Assembly: GCF_029892095.1 (NCBI RefSeq)
Contig: NZ_JARZAE010000004.1
Location: 5,270,001 to 5,334,000 of the forward strand
Source of the DNA: Kitasatospora sp. MAP12-44
GTDB taxonomy: Bacteria > Actinomycetota > Actinomycetes > Streptomycetales > Streptomycetaceae
Length of the DNA: 64,000 nt
Reading direction: 5' to 3'
Part shown: piece after piece, positions 24,679 to 32,550 of the stretch
How positions within the stretch are numbered: position 1 is the stretch's first letter
Layout: every line of letters begins with the position of its first letter
The notes under the pieces: model-generated
The model's database searches: none
What the model was told of the DNA's origin: nothing
The model's input: only the letters and a program-made list of their open reading frames with translations
Translations under genes and position numbers: made by a program

Positions 24679-25839
24679 TCAGAACTTGTTGCGCGGGGTG
24701 AGGCCCAACGAGAGCCCGGAGAGCCCGCGCTGACGGCCGCCCAGCTTGCCCGCCACCGCGCGCAGCGCGGCACCGGCGGGGGAGTCGGGCGCGGCCAGCA
24801 CGACCGGCGTGCCGTCGTCGCCGCCCTCGCGCAGCCGGACGTCGATCGGGATGCTGCCGAGCACCGGCACGGTGGCGCCGGTCGCCCGGGTCAGCGCGTC
24901 GGCCACGGTCTGGCCACCGCCGGAGCCGAACACGTCGACCATCTCGTCGCAGTGCGGGCACGGCATGCCGGACATGTTCTCGATCACGCCGACGATCTTC
25001 TGGTGGGTCTGCAGCGCGATCGTGCCGGCCCGCTCGGCCACCTCGGCGGCGGCCATCTGCGGGGTGGTGACGATCAGGATCTCGGCGTTCGGGACCAGCT
25101 GGGCGACCGAGATCGCGATGTCGCCGGTGCCCGGCGGCAGGTCGAGCAGCAGCACGTCCAGGTCGCCCCAGTAGACGTCGGCGAGGAACTGCTGCAGCGC
25201 GCGGTGCAGCATCGGGCCGCGCCACACCACGGGGGCGTTGCCCGGGGTGAACATGCCGATCGAGATCACCTTCACGCCGTGCGAGGACGGCGGCATGATC
25301 ATGTCCTGCACCTGGGTCGGCCGACCCTCGACACCCAGCATCCGCGGCACGCTGTGGCCGTAGATGTCGGCGTCCACCACCGCGACCTTGAGGCCGTCGG
25401 CGGCCATCGCCGCGGCCAGGTTGACGGTGACCGACGACTTGCCGACCCCGCCCTTGCCGGAGGCGACCGCGTACACCCGGGTCAGCGTGCCCGGCTTGGC
25501 GAATGGGATCTCCCGCTCGGGCGCACCGCCACGCAGCAGCGCGGAGAGCTCCTTGCGCTGCTCGTCGCTCATCACGTCGAGTTCGACCTCGACGGCGGTG
25601 ACGCCCGGGATCCGGCCGACGGCGTCCTTCACCCGGTTGGTGATCGTCTCGCGCATCGGGCACCCGGAGACGGTCAGGTAGACCGCGACGTGCACCGCAC
25701 CGCCGTCGGTGATCTGCACCGATTTCACCATGCCGAGATCGGTGATCGGGCGGTTGATCTCCGGGTCCTGCACGGTCGACAGCGCCTGCTGGACGGACTC
25801 CTCCGTCACACCGGTCGCGACCTCTGTCTCATTGGCCAT
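24679..25839 (-). CDS. mrp: Mrp/NBP35-family Fe-S carrier P-loop ATPase
   Basis: A 386-aa protein with an N-terminal MIP18/DUF59 domain (about residues 10-90: VQDPEINRPITDLGMVKSVQ and SGCPMRETI) and a deviant Walker A ATPase, YAVASGKGGVGKSSVTVNLA, with DADIYGHSVPRML. The CxxC in GMPCPHCDEM is the bridging Fe-S ligand pair. It carries and delivers [4Fe-4S] clusters in the cytosol. TACCAT at 25851-25846 sits 6 nt from the ATG, again leaderless. It converges on the hypothetical gene with an 18-bp gap. Confidence 0.92.
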   Translation of the reverse strand: MANETEVATGVTEESVQQALSTVQDPEINRPITDLGMVKSVQITDGGAVHVAVYLTVSGCPMRETITNRVKDAVGRIPGVTAVEVELDVMSDEQRKELSALLRGGAPEREIPFAKPGTLTRVYAVASGKGGVGKSSVTVNLAAAMAADGLKVAVVDADIYGHSVPRMLGVEGRPTQVQDMIMPPSSHGVKVISIGMFTPGNAPVVWRGPMLHRALQQFLADVYWGDLDVLLLDLPPGTGDIAISVAQLVPNAEILIVTTPQMAAAEVAERAGTIALQTHQKIVGVIENMSGMPCPHCDEMVDVFGSGGGQTVADALTRATGATVPVLGSIPIDVRLREGGDDGTPVVLAAPDSPAGAALRAVAGKLGGRQRGLSGLSLGLTPRNKF

Positions 25840-25896
25840 GCCTTGATGGTACGGCGCGCCGCAGGGCCCGATGACTGGCCGGTAGCGTGCCGCGGG

Positions 25897-26574
25897 TCAC
25901 AGCAGCTCGGGGGCGTCCCGGCGATCGTCAAGCTCCTTGAGCAGGCTGACCAGTTCGGACCTCATGCCGGCCAGCTCACCGGAGATGAAGGCACGGGTGG
26001 CCACCTCGCCGAGCCCGCTGCGCAGCGCAGCGACCTCGCGGGTCAGGTACTCGGTGTCGGCGATGTTGCGGTCGCTGCGGGCCCGGTCCTGCTCCATGTT
26101 GACCCGGTCGCGGTCGTCCTGCCGGTTCTGCGCGAGCAGGATCAGCGGGGCGGCGTAGGAGGCCTGCAGCGACAGCACCAGGGTGAGGAAGATGAACGGG
26201 TACTCGTCGAAGCGGACCTTGGGCGGGAGCAGGGTGTTCCAGCCGATCCAGACCACCACCACCACGGTCATCCAGACGATGAACCGACCGGTGCCCAGGA
26301 AGCGCGCGATCCGCTCGGAGAACCGGCCGAACGCCTCAGCGTCGTAGGTGGGCAGCGTGAAGAGGCCGGGCCGGTTGGTGCGCGGCTGGTCAAGCCGCGA
26401 GCGGACGGCGGTGCCGTGTGCGGTCTCGATCCGCACCGTCCGGCTGCTGCTGCCGCCCTCCCGGACCCGCAGCTCGCGCAGCTGCCGCAGCTGGCGCAAC
26501 TCGCCCTGCAGCCGCTGGCCCTGACGCGGAGCCTCGTCGCGCCCGTCCCGTCTGCTCTTGCGCTCACTGTCCAC
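25897..26574 (-). CDS. DUF1003 membrane protein
   Basis: A 225-aa protein with a polar N-terminus containing an RQLRQLRELR run, two transmembrane helices (FIVWMTVVVVVWIGWNTLL and FIFLTLVLSLQASYAAPLIL) and the conserved AQNRQDDRDRVNMEQDRARS of DUF1003, then a C-terminal coiled region. The GTG at 26574 lies inside the end of the upstream MgtE-N/CBS gene (11-bp overlap), so the two are translated together. The function is unknown; the partner hints at a link with divalent-cation sensing. Confidence 0.88.
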   Translation of the reverse strand: MDSERKSRRDGRDEAPRQGQRLQGELRQLRQLRELRVREGGSSSRTVRIETAHGTAVRSRLDQPRTNRPGLFTLPTYDAEAFGRFSERIARFLGTGRFIVWMTVVVVVWIGWNTLLPPKVRFDEYPFIFLTLVLSLQASYAAPLILLAQNRQDDRDRVNMEQDRARSDRNIADTEYLTREVAALRSGLGEVATRAFISGELAGMRSELVSLLKELDDRRDAPELL

Positions 26575-27880
26575 GGGTCGCCTCGCTCTCGGGTACCTCG
26601 TCGTCGTCCATGCTGTGGTGGTGCGGTTCGCCGTCGTGCAGCGCGGCCTCGCGCCAGTCCTCCGGCAGCAGGTGGTCCAGGACGTCGTCGACGGTGACGG
26701 CGCCGAGCAGGTGGTCCGCCTCGTCCACCACGGGGGCGGCCACCATGTTGTAGGTGGCCAGGTAGCTGGTGATCAGCGGCAGCGGGGTGTCCGGCGGCAG
26801 CGGGTCGAGGTCGCCGTCCACGATCGAGCCGACCAGCGTGTACGGGGGCTCGCGCAGCAGCCGCTGGAAGTGGACGGTGCCCAGGTACGTCCCGGTCGGG
26901 GTCTCGTTCGGCGGGCGGCAGACGTAGACCTGGGCGGCCAGGGCGGGCTTGTGGTCCGAGACCCGGACCCGGGCCAGCGCCTCGGCGACCGTGGCGTTCG
27001 GCTCCAGGACGATCGGCTCGGTGGTCATCAGACCGCCCGCGGTGTCCTCCTGGTAGGAGAGCAGCCGCCGCACGGGGGCGGCCTCGTCGGGCTCCATCAG
27101 CTGCAGCAGCCGTTCGGCGTCCTCGCTGGGGAGCTCGGAGAGCAGGTCGGCGGCGTCGTCCGGGTCCATCGCCTCCAGGACGTCGGCCGCGCGCTCGTCC
27201 TTGAGCTTGCCGATGATCTCGACCTGGTCGTCCTCGGGCAGCTCCTCCAGGACGTCGGCCAGCCGCTCGTCGTCCAGCGCGGCGGCCACCTCGGACCGGC
27301 GCTTGGCGGACAGGTGGTGCATCACGTTGGCCAGGTCGGCGGGGCGCAGCTGCTCGAAGGTGGCCAGCAGGTTGGCGGCACCCTGGCCCTCCTCGGCGAG
27401 CGAGAAGCCGGCCACCGCGGACCAGTCGAGGGTGACCGCCTCGCCCTTGTTCTTGCGCAGCCGGGTCTGCTTGCCGCGCTGGACGAAGACCTTGCTGATC
27501 TCCCACTCGCGCAGCCGGGTCTGCACCATCGCGACGTCCAGGACGGTGACCTCCGACTCGGTCCCGGTCTCGGTCACCCGGCGGTCCAGCAGCTCGGCCA
27601 GCACCAGGGTCTCGGAGGCCCGCTGCTCGAAGCGGCGCATGTTGATCACGCCGGTGGTGAGGACCTGGCCGGACTCCAGACTGGTCACCCGGGTCATCGG
27701 CAGGAAGATCCGGCGCCGGCCGACCACCTCGACCACCAGGCCGAGCACGCGCGGCGGGCGGCCGCCGATCCGCAGCGAGACGACGACGTCACGGACGCGG
27801 CCCACCTGGTCGCCGTTCGGATCGAAGACGGCGATCCCCGCGAGATGGGAGATAAAGACCCGGCTACCTGCCCCTGCCAT
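26564..27880 (-). CDS. MgtE-N/CBS-domain protein without a channel domain
   Basis: A 438-aa soluble protein. An N-terminal PRC-barrel-like region (about 1-150: FISHLAGIAVFDPNGDQVG) precedes the superhelical MgtE intracellular N domain (LRPADLANVMHHLSAKRRSE; MDPDDAADLLSELPSEDAER) and a CBS pair (GGLMTTEPIVLEP; AAPVVDEADHLLGAVTVDDV). In true MgtE these modules sense Mg2+ and gate a five-helix channel, which is absent here. GAAGGGAAG precedes the ATG. It is coupled to the DUF1003 membrane gene and divergent from the gene at 27986. Confidence 0.9.
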   Translation of the reverse strand: MAGAGSRVFISHLAGIAVFDPNGDQVGRVRDVVVSLRIGGRPPRVLGLVVEVVGRRRIFLPMTRVTSLESGQVLTTGVINMRRFEQRASETLVLAELLDRRVTETGTESEVTVLDVAMVQTRLREWEISKVFVQRGKQTRLRKNKGEAVTLDWSAVAGFSLAEEGQGAANLLATFEQLRPADLANVMHHLSAKRRSEVAAALDDERLADVLEELPEDDQVEIIGKLKDERAADVLEAMDPDDAADLLSELPSEDAERLLQLMEPDEAAPVRRLLSYQEDTAGGLMTTEPIVLEPNATVAEALARVRVSDHKPALAAQVYVCRPPNETPTGTYLGTVHFQRLLREPPYTLVGSIVDGDLDPLPPDTPLPLITSYLATYNMVAAPVVDEADHLLGAVTVDDVLDHLLPEDWREAALHDGEPHHHSMDDDEVPESEATRGQ

Positions 27881-27985
27881 GGACTTCCCTTCGATCCGTC
27901 GTCGCGCTCAGGCTACCCAAGTGCGCAAGGCCGAGGTGCCGCACCGGACGGCACAGCGTTCCCCGCGCCCCGTACGCTGTGCGCC

Positions 27986-28531
27986 ATGGACGGTATGACC
28001 GCAACCGCTGACGACTTCTTCGACCAGGCGCTGGTGGAGGAGTCTGCCAAGAAGTCCGGGCTGCTCTGGGTCCAGCCGCAGGGCGGCGGCCAGAGCCGGC
28101 CGCTCTGGCACGCCTGGCACGACGGCGCGGTGGTGGTCGTCGGCGACGGCGGCGAGCAGCCGCTGCACGGGCTGACGGCCGGCGCGGTGGCAGCGGTGAC
28201 CGTCCGCAGCAAGGACAAGTGGGGCCGACTGGTGGGCTGGCAGGCCCGGGTGGTCGCGCTGGAGCCGCGCTCGGAGGGCTGGGTCGGCGCCGTCGAGGAG
28301 CTCAAGGGCAAGCGGCTGAACGCGCCGGACACCGACACCATCGCGGACCGCTGGGCCCGCGAGTGCCGGGTGCTGCGGCTGGAGCCGGTGGGCGCGCCGA
28401 CCGAGCAGCCCGGGGCGATGCCGGATGCCTCGCACGCCGCGGAGCCGATGCCGAGCCCGGCCACCACCCGGCAGCCGATCCCGGCGGGTCTGCCGAAGCT
28501 GGTCGCGGGCCGGTTGCGCCGCAAGCGCTGA
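27986..28531 (+). CDS. Hypothetical protein (possible split-barrel fold)
   Basis: A 181-aa protein. Strands such as SGLLWVQPQGGGQSRPLWHA, WHDGAVVVVGDGGEQPL and AVAAVTVRSKDKWGRLVGWQ suggest a flavin-reductase-like beta barrel, but no diagnostic motif is seen. The C-terminal 45 residues are Pro-rich and end in RLRRKR. TACGCT (27973-27978) lies 7 nt before the ATG with no ribosome-binding site. I do not assign a function. Confidence 0.78.
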   Translation: MDGMTATADDFFDQALVEESAKKSGLLWVQPQGGGQSRPLWHAWHDGAVVVVGDGGEQPLHGLTAGAVAAVTVRSKDKWGRLVGWQARVVALEPRSEGWVGAVEELKGKRLNAPDTDTIADRWARECRVLRLEPVGAPTEQPGAMPDASHAAEPMPSPATTRQPIPAGLPKLVAGRLRRKR

Positions 28532-28638
28532 GGGCGCCGGGACCGGTCGCCGCCGTCCCGCGATACGGGCGACAGCGTCGTCAGGCTGCGACGGGCCTTA
28601 CCGTGGTAGCTCCGATCCCGCCAGCCCCGAGGAACGCC

Positions 28639-29571
28639 GTGCCCGCCACCAGGCCCGACACCGTCGCGCCCACCACCACCCCCGGTGCCGTCGAGCCGGT
28701 GGCCGGACGGCTTCCCAGGGCCGACCTGCTGCTGCTCGCGGTCTCGATCGGGGGCATCTCGCTGTCGGCCCCGCTGATCACCGCCACCGCCGCGCCCGCG
28801 CTGGCCATCGCGTGCTGGCGCAACGTCATGTCGGTCGGGGTGCTGGGCCCGTACGCGCTGCTGCGCCACCGCGCCGAGCTGCGCGCGATCAGCCGGCGGG
28901 CGCTGCTGCTCGCGGTGGCGGCCGGGGTGCTGCTCGCGCTGCACTTCGCGCTCTGGATGCCCAGCCTGCGGATGACCTCGGTGGCCTCGGCGACCGCGCT
29001 GGTCACCACCACCCCGCTCTGGACCATCCTGCTGATGCGCCTGCTCGGCCGGCGGGCCCCGCGGGCGGTCTGGGTCGGCACCTGCGTGGCGTTCACCGGC
29101 GTGCTGGTGCTCACCGGCGTCGACCTGACGCTCGCGCCGCGGGCGCTGGCCGGTGACGCGCTGGCGCTGGGCGCCGGGCTGGCCGCCGCCGGGTACATGC
29201 TGCTGGGCGCCGAGGTCCGCAGGACCGTCAGCACCACCGCGTACACCGTGGTCTGCTACACCACCACGGCGCTGGTCCTGCTGGTCGTCTGCCTGGTCTC
29301 CGGCACCACCATGTCCGGCTGGTCGGCCGGGGTGTGGGGCCAGATCGCGCTGCTGATGGTGGCCGCCCAGCTGCTCGGCCACTCGCTGAGCAACCGCGTG
29401 GTGCGCACCCTGGGCCCGTCCGTCACCTCGACCGCGATCCTGCTGGAGACGCCCGGCGCCGCGCTGATCGCCGCCGTCTGGCTGGGCCAGTGGCCGTCGG
29501 TCTGGGCCTACCCGGCGCTGGCGCTGATCCTGCTCGGCCTGGTCCTGGTGGCCCGCGGCGGCCGCCGCTGA
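28639..29571 (+). CDS. EamA/DMT-superfamily transporter
   Basis: About 310 aa and ten predicted transmembrane helices arranged as two five-helix EamA repeats (first from LLLAVSIGGISLSAPLI, second from LAGDALALGAGLAAAGYMLL). SATALVTTTPLWTILLMRLL and GPSVTSTAILLETPGAALIA are the equivalent helix 3-4 segments. Probably a proton-coupled exporter of small metabolites. The GTG at 28639 has GAGGAA 6 nt upstream; an earlier GTG at 28603 overlaps a TACCGT promoter-like box and is less likely. Confidence 0.88.
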   Translation: MPATRPDTVAPTTTPGAVEPVAGRLPRADLLLLAVSIGGISLSAPLITATAAPALAIACWRNVMSVGVLGPYALLRHRAELRAISRRALLLAVAAGVLLALHFALWMPSLRMTSVASATALVTTTPLWTILLMRLLGRRAPRAVWVGTCVAFTGVLVLTGVDLTLAPRALAGDALALGAGLAAAGYMLLGAEVRRTVSTTAYTVVCYTTTALVLLVVCLVSGTTMSGWSAGVWGQIALLMVAAQLLGHSLSNRVVRTLGPSVTSTAILLETPGAALIAAVWLGQWPSVWAYPALALILLGLVLVARGGRR

Positions 29572-29597
29572 CGGATGCTCCTACCGGCCGGTACGCT
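29569..29597 (+). promoter_or_regulatory. Leaderless promoter of the SUFU-domain gene
   Basis: TGACGG (29569-29574), a 17-bp spacer and TACGCT (29592-29597), then 6 nt to the ATG. The -35 box includes the stop codon of the transporter gene. Confidence 0.5.
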
Positions 29598-29603
29598 CGC
29601 CGC

Positions 29604-30248
29604 ATGGAGTCCGACTTCCCGCTTTTCGCCGATGCATCCCACCCCCACGGCCCGCAGGGCCCCAGCCGCGCGGACGTGCTGAGCGCGGTCGAGGCCCGGC
29701 TGATCACCACCTTCGGCGAGCCCACCGGACGGGCCGCGGTCACCTTCCTGGGGGCCGAGCGGATCGAGGTGCTGCGGTTCGGTCCGGACGCCGAGGGCCT
29801 GGTGCGGTACGCCACGCTGGGGATGGCCGCCGCGCCGATGGCCGACCCGACGGCCCTCGTCGCCGATCCGGTGCGCGGCCCGCGCGCCGAGCTGCTGCTC
29901 AGCGTCCGGGGCGGGCGCGACGACGTGCTCCGCACGCTGGCCACCTTCGCCGCGACGCCGCAGGTGGAGGGCCTGGTGGTGGCGCCGGGCACCTCGCTGG
30001 ACCTGGGCGCCCCGCTCTGGGAGGGCGCGCCGTTCACCTCGGTGCTGGCCGGTGAGCCGGGCGGGCTGGTCGCCGATCTCGAACTGGAGGAGCCCGCCGA
30101 GCCGGTGCGCTTCCTGCCGCTGCTGCCGATGACCCCGAACGAGGCGGCGCACAAGCGCGTCCAGGGAGCGGACGCGCTGGAGGAGCGCTGGCTGAAGCAC
30201 GGCACGGACCTGCGCGACCCCCAGCGCCGCGGCGTCCCACTGGACTGA
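29604..30248 (+). CDS. Suppressor-of-fused (SUFU) domain protein
   Basis: A 214-aa protein resembling the SUFU fold: LLLSVRGGRDDVLRTLATFA, VEGLVVAPGTSLDLGAPLWE and RFLPLLPMTPNEAAHKRVQG are typical of the bacterial family. Bacterial SUFU proteins are cytosolic and some act as immunity proteins in polymorphic toxin systems, but no toxin gene is adjacent here. It has its own leaderless promoter inside the end of the transporter gene. It converges on the PHP gene with a 10-bp gap. Confidence 0.85.
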   Translation: MESDFPLFADASHPHGPQGPSRADVLSAVEARLITTFGEPTGRAAVTFLGAERIEVLRFGPDAEGLVRYATLGMAAAPMADPTALVADPVRGPRAELLLSVRGGRDDVLRTLATFAATPQVEGLVVAPGTSLDLGAPLWEGAPFTSVLAGEPGGLVADLELEEPAEPVRFLPLLPMTPNEAAHKRVQGADALEERWLKHGTDLRDPQRRGVPLD

Positions 30249-30258
30249 GCCCCAGCGG

Positions 30259-31140
30259 TCACACCCTGGTCGTACTCCGCACCGAGCTGATCGGCCGCGC
30301 GCCGGTGGCCTGCGCCAGCAGCTGCTCGTACACCGCGGGGTCGGTGGTGTACTCGCCGAGCGCCACCGTCTTGCGCGAGCCGTGGTAGTCGCTGGAGCCG
30401 GTGCCGAACAGGCCGAGCTCGGCGGCCAGGCCGCGCAGGTGGGCCCTGGTCTCCTCGTCGTGGTCCAGGTGGTCCACCTCGAGGCCGCCCAGGCCCGCCG
30501 CCGCCAGGTCGGCGATCACCTGGTCGGAGACGGTACGGCCGCGCTTGACCGCGCCCGGGTGGGCGAAGACCGGCACCCCGCCCGCGGCCCGGACCAGCCG
30601 GATCGCCTCGGCCGGGTCGGTCTCGTGCTTGGGCACGTCGGCCCGGCCGCCGTTGGCCAGCCAGTCGGCCGTGAAGGCGTCCGAGACGGTGGCCACCACG
30701 CCGGCCTCGACCAGCGCGCTGGCGATGTGCGGACGGCCCACCGAGCCCGCGCCGGCGATCCGCCGCACCTGCTCCCAGCCGATGTCCGCTCCCAGCTCGC
30801 GGCAGCGCTCGACCACCGCCTGCCCGCGGCGGAACCGGTCGGTGCGCACCAGCTCGCGCTCGCGGGCGAAGGCCGGCTCGGCGGGGTCGAAGAGGTAGGC
30901 CAGCAGATGCATGCTGATGCCCTCCACCCGGCAGGACAGCTCGGCACCGGGCACCAGGGTGAGCGAGCTGCCGTCCGGCAGCGCCTCGACGGCGGCCGCG
31001 GCCTCGGCGTGACCGGAGACGGTGTCGTGGTCGGTCAGCGCGACGACGTCCAGCCCAGCCGCGACGGCGGCCGCCACCAGCTCGGCCGGGCTGTCGGTTC
31101 CGTCGGAGGCATTGCTGTGGGTGTGCAGGTCGATGCGCAC
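30259..31140 (-). CDS. PHP-domain phosphoesterase (RNase AM/TrpH-like)
   Basis: A 293-aa metallophosphoesterase. RIDLHTHSNASDG (motif I), LTDHDTVSGH (II), LVPGAELSC (III), VFAHPGAV and GSSDYHGSRK provide the trinuclear metal site. Relatives hydrolyse 3',5'-nucleoside bisphosphates and trim RNA 5' ends. The GTG at 31140 follows CAGGAGTCCATCCAC and gives the canonical start; upstream codons are non-coding. The DUF6758-like gene lies 52 bp upstream on the same strand, probably in one transcript. Confidence 0.9.
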   Translation of the reverse strand: MRIDLHTHSNASDGTDSPAELVAAAVAAGLDVVALTDHDTVSGHAEAAAAVEALPDGSSLTLVPGAELSCRVEGISMHLLAYLFDPAEPAFARERELVRTDRFRRGQAVVERCRELGADIGWEQVRRIAGAGSVGRPHIASALVEAGVVATVSDAFTADWLANGGRADVPKHETDPAEAIRLVRAAGGVPVFAHPGAVKRGRTVSDQVIADLAAAGLGGLEVDHLDHDEETRAHLRGLAAELGLFGTGSSDYHGSRKTVALGEYTTDPAVYEQLLAQATGARPISSVRSTTRV

Positions 31141-31192
31141 GTGGATGGACTCCTGGGCTCCGAGGGGCGGGCGTCGGTGCAGCCCAGGATAG

Positions 31193-31831
31193 TCAGCCCA
31201 GCAAGCGCGGGGAGAGGGCGCCGCAGGGCAGCAGATCCAGCTCGGCACCGGCGTCGCGCAGGTCGGTGAGCACCAGCTCGTCGTACATCAGCAGCGCGGA
31301 CTGCTCGGGCCAGGCGATCGCCCAGAGCCACAGGCCCAGCGCCTCGCCGACGAAGACGGCGCGGTCGTCCGGGGCGCTGGAGACGTGCCACATCGCGGTC
31401 GGTCGGCCGGCGGCCAGCAGCTTGGTGTCGGCGGGCTTGTGCAGCGAGATCGCCTCACCCGGATCCGGCCCTGGCAGGCCCGCGTAGCGCGCGCCGAGGC
31501 CGACCCCGAGCTCCTCGGCGACCAGCACCAGCTCGCCGAAACCGCCCAGTGGGGCCGGGCCCGAGCATGCCACGGCGGTGGCGCGGGCACCGGACAGGTC
31601 GTCGCCGGCATGCGCGATTCCCGTGTAGAGCCAGCTGACCGGCAGCGGCCAGGGCAACCAGACGGGCACCTGCGAACGGGCCACCGCGACGTTCAGCGCT
31701 TCGACACTCGGTGGCAGCACCGGCTGCATCGGGTGGACTGCGCCGTGGCGGTCGCACTGCCAGGTGTCGGCGAAGAGACCGGGGGCACGCACCCGACCGG
31801 CGCACCTCGGACAACTTGGCTCGCCCCTCAT
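31193..31831 (-). CDS. DUF6758-like zinc-ribbon-containing protein
   Basis: A 212-aa protein starting MRGEPSCPRCAGRVRAPGLF, with CPRC and a later WQCDRHG giving a probable zinc ribbon. The rest is a globular domain with GGFGELVLVAEELGVGLGAR. It is a conserved Streptomyces protein of unknown function (DUF6758, from memory). A TTG nine bases upstream is an alternative start; AGGGAGGAG precedes both. The gene is cotranscribed with the PHP phosphoesterase, which hints at nucleic-acid metabolism. Confidence 0.85.
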   Translation of the reverse strand: MRGEPSCPRCAGRVRAPGLFADTWQCDRHGAVHPMQPVLPPSVEALNVAVARSQVPVWLPWPLPVSWLYTGIAHAGDDLSGARATAVACSGPAPLGGFGELVLVAEELGVGLGARYAGLPGPDPGEAISLHKPADTKLLAAGRPTAMWHVSSAPDDRAVFVGEALGLWLWAIAWPEQSALLMYDELVLTDLRDAGAELDLLPCGALSPRLLG

Positions 31832-31970
31832 AGCCGACAACGCTCCTCCCTCTGGAGCGCCGCGTCAAGGACGATCACCCGTTAGGGGTGTGTCAGGTGC
31901 CGGTGGCACAAGCCGGGCGGTGCGGGGGCCCCGGCTAGGGAATGTCCCGCCCGGGCCGGCGGCAAACGTC

Positions 31971-32004
31971 GACGGGGGCGCGCCGGGCGCACTGGCGCCC
32001 CGTC
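31971..32004 (-). terminator. Hairpin downstream of the 48-aa gene
   Basis: GACGGGGGCGC pairs with GGCGCCCCGTC with one bulged G, about 70 bp past the minus-strand stop at 32072. Confidence 0.45.
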
Positions 32005-32071
32005 AGCGCACGGCGGGCGACGGGGCGTCAGAGAGTGAAAACGGCTGCGAGGAACGCGGCTTGGCGTGGCG

Positions 32072-32218
32072 TCAGACGGTCGGGCATGGGCGGATGTAGA
32101 GGCGCTCGCCGGTCTTGGCGGCCGTCTCGATGAGTTCGCGGACGGTTGCCGCGTCGGCGATCAGCAGGTCGGCGGCGGGGTCCTGGTTCTGGTCAAGGCG
32201 GTGGATCTCGAAACGCAT
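32072..32218 (-). CDS. Small conserved-looking protein, 48 aa
   Basis: A 48-aa protein, MRFEIHRLDQ at the start and ERLYIRPCPTV at the end, with alternating charge and a DAATVRELIETAAKTG helix. The ATG at 32218 has AGGGAG 8 nt upstream, and its codons have the usual GC3 bias, while the longer in-frame extension is not coding. A candidate AT-rich promoter lies 250 bp upstream. Similar very small proteins occur in Streptomyces; the function is unknown. Confidence 0.7.
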   Translation of the reverse strand: MRFEIHRLDQNQDPAADLLIADAATVRELIETAAKTGERLYIRPCPTV

Positions 32219-32542
32219 GGGCTGCTCCCTTTCCGGCCTCAGACGCGGCTGAGGCTGCGGGGTGGTGCTCGTCTGTACCGGTCCCGGTACGGCGGTCTGT
32301 GTCACGGTTCCCCCCTGCGGCGGAGGTGCGGGGCCGGTAGGCCCTCGATCACCATCGTGGCGCCGGGTTGAGTCCCCGCGGTTGCCCACCCGTGAAGTCC
32401 TGGTTTCCGCGTGGCGCTCTCAGGTCCAACCGCGCATATGGGGTCGTCCATTCCCGGTCTGAATCAAATATTACCCGAGCTAACGATTTTTCGTCAGAAC
32501 GCCGGGACGTCAGAGCGCGGAGTCGGTCAGACCGCGGGGACG
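32219..32542. other. 324-bp leader/regulatory region
   Basis: No gene. From the minus-strand view it holds TCTGAC repeats (32491-32550), an AT-rich promoter (32468-32497) and a long untranslated leader up to the 48-aa gene. Confidence 0.5.
32468..32497 (-). promoter_or_regulatory. AT-rich promoter upstream of the 48-aa gene
   Basis: On the minus strand CTGACG (32497-32492), an 18-bp spacer and TAATAT (32473-32468). The surrounding 35 bp are the most AT-rich seen in the window. The implied leader is about 240 nt. Confidence 0.45.
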
Positions 32543-32550
32543 TCAGAGCG
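32491..32550 (-). repeat. Four TCTGAC direct repeats at 16-17 bp spacing
   Basis: On the minus strand TCTGACG, TCTGACC, TCTGACG and TCTGACG follow each other at 16-17 bp intervals. The two best copies share 14 bp (32504-32517 and 32537-32550). The first copy contains the stop codon of the hydrolase gene and the last forms the -35 of the promoter above. Confidence 0.6.
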
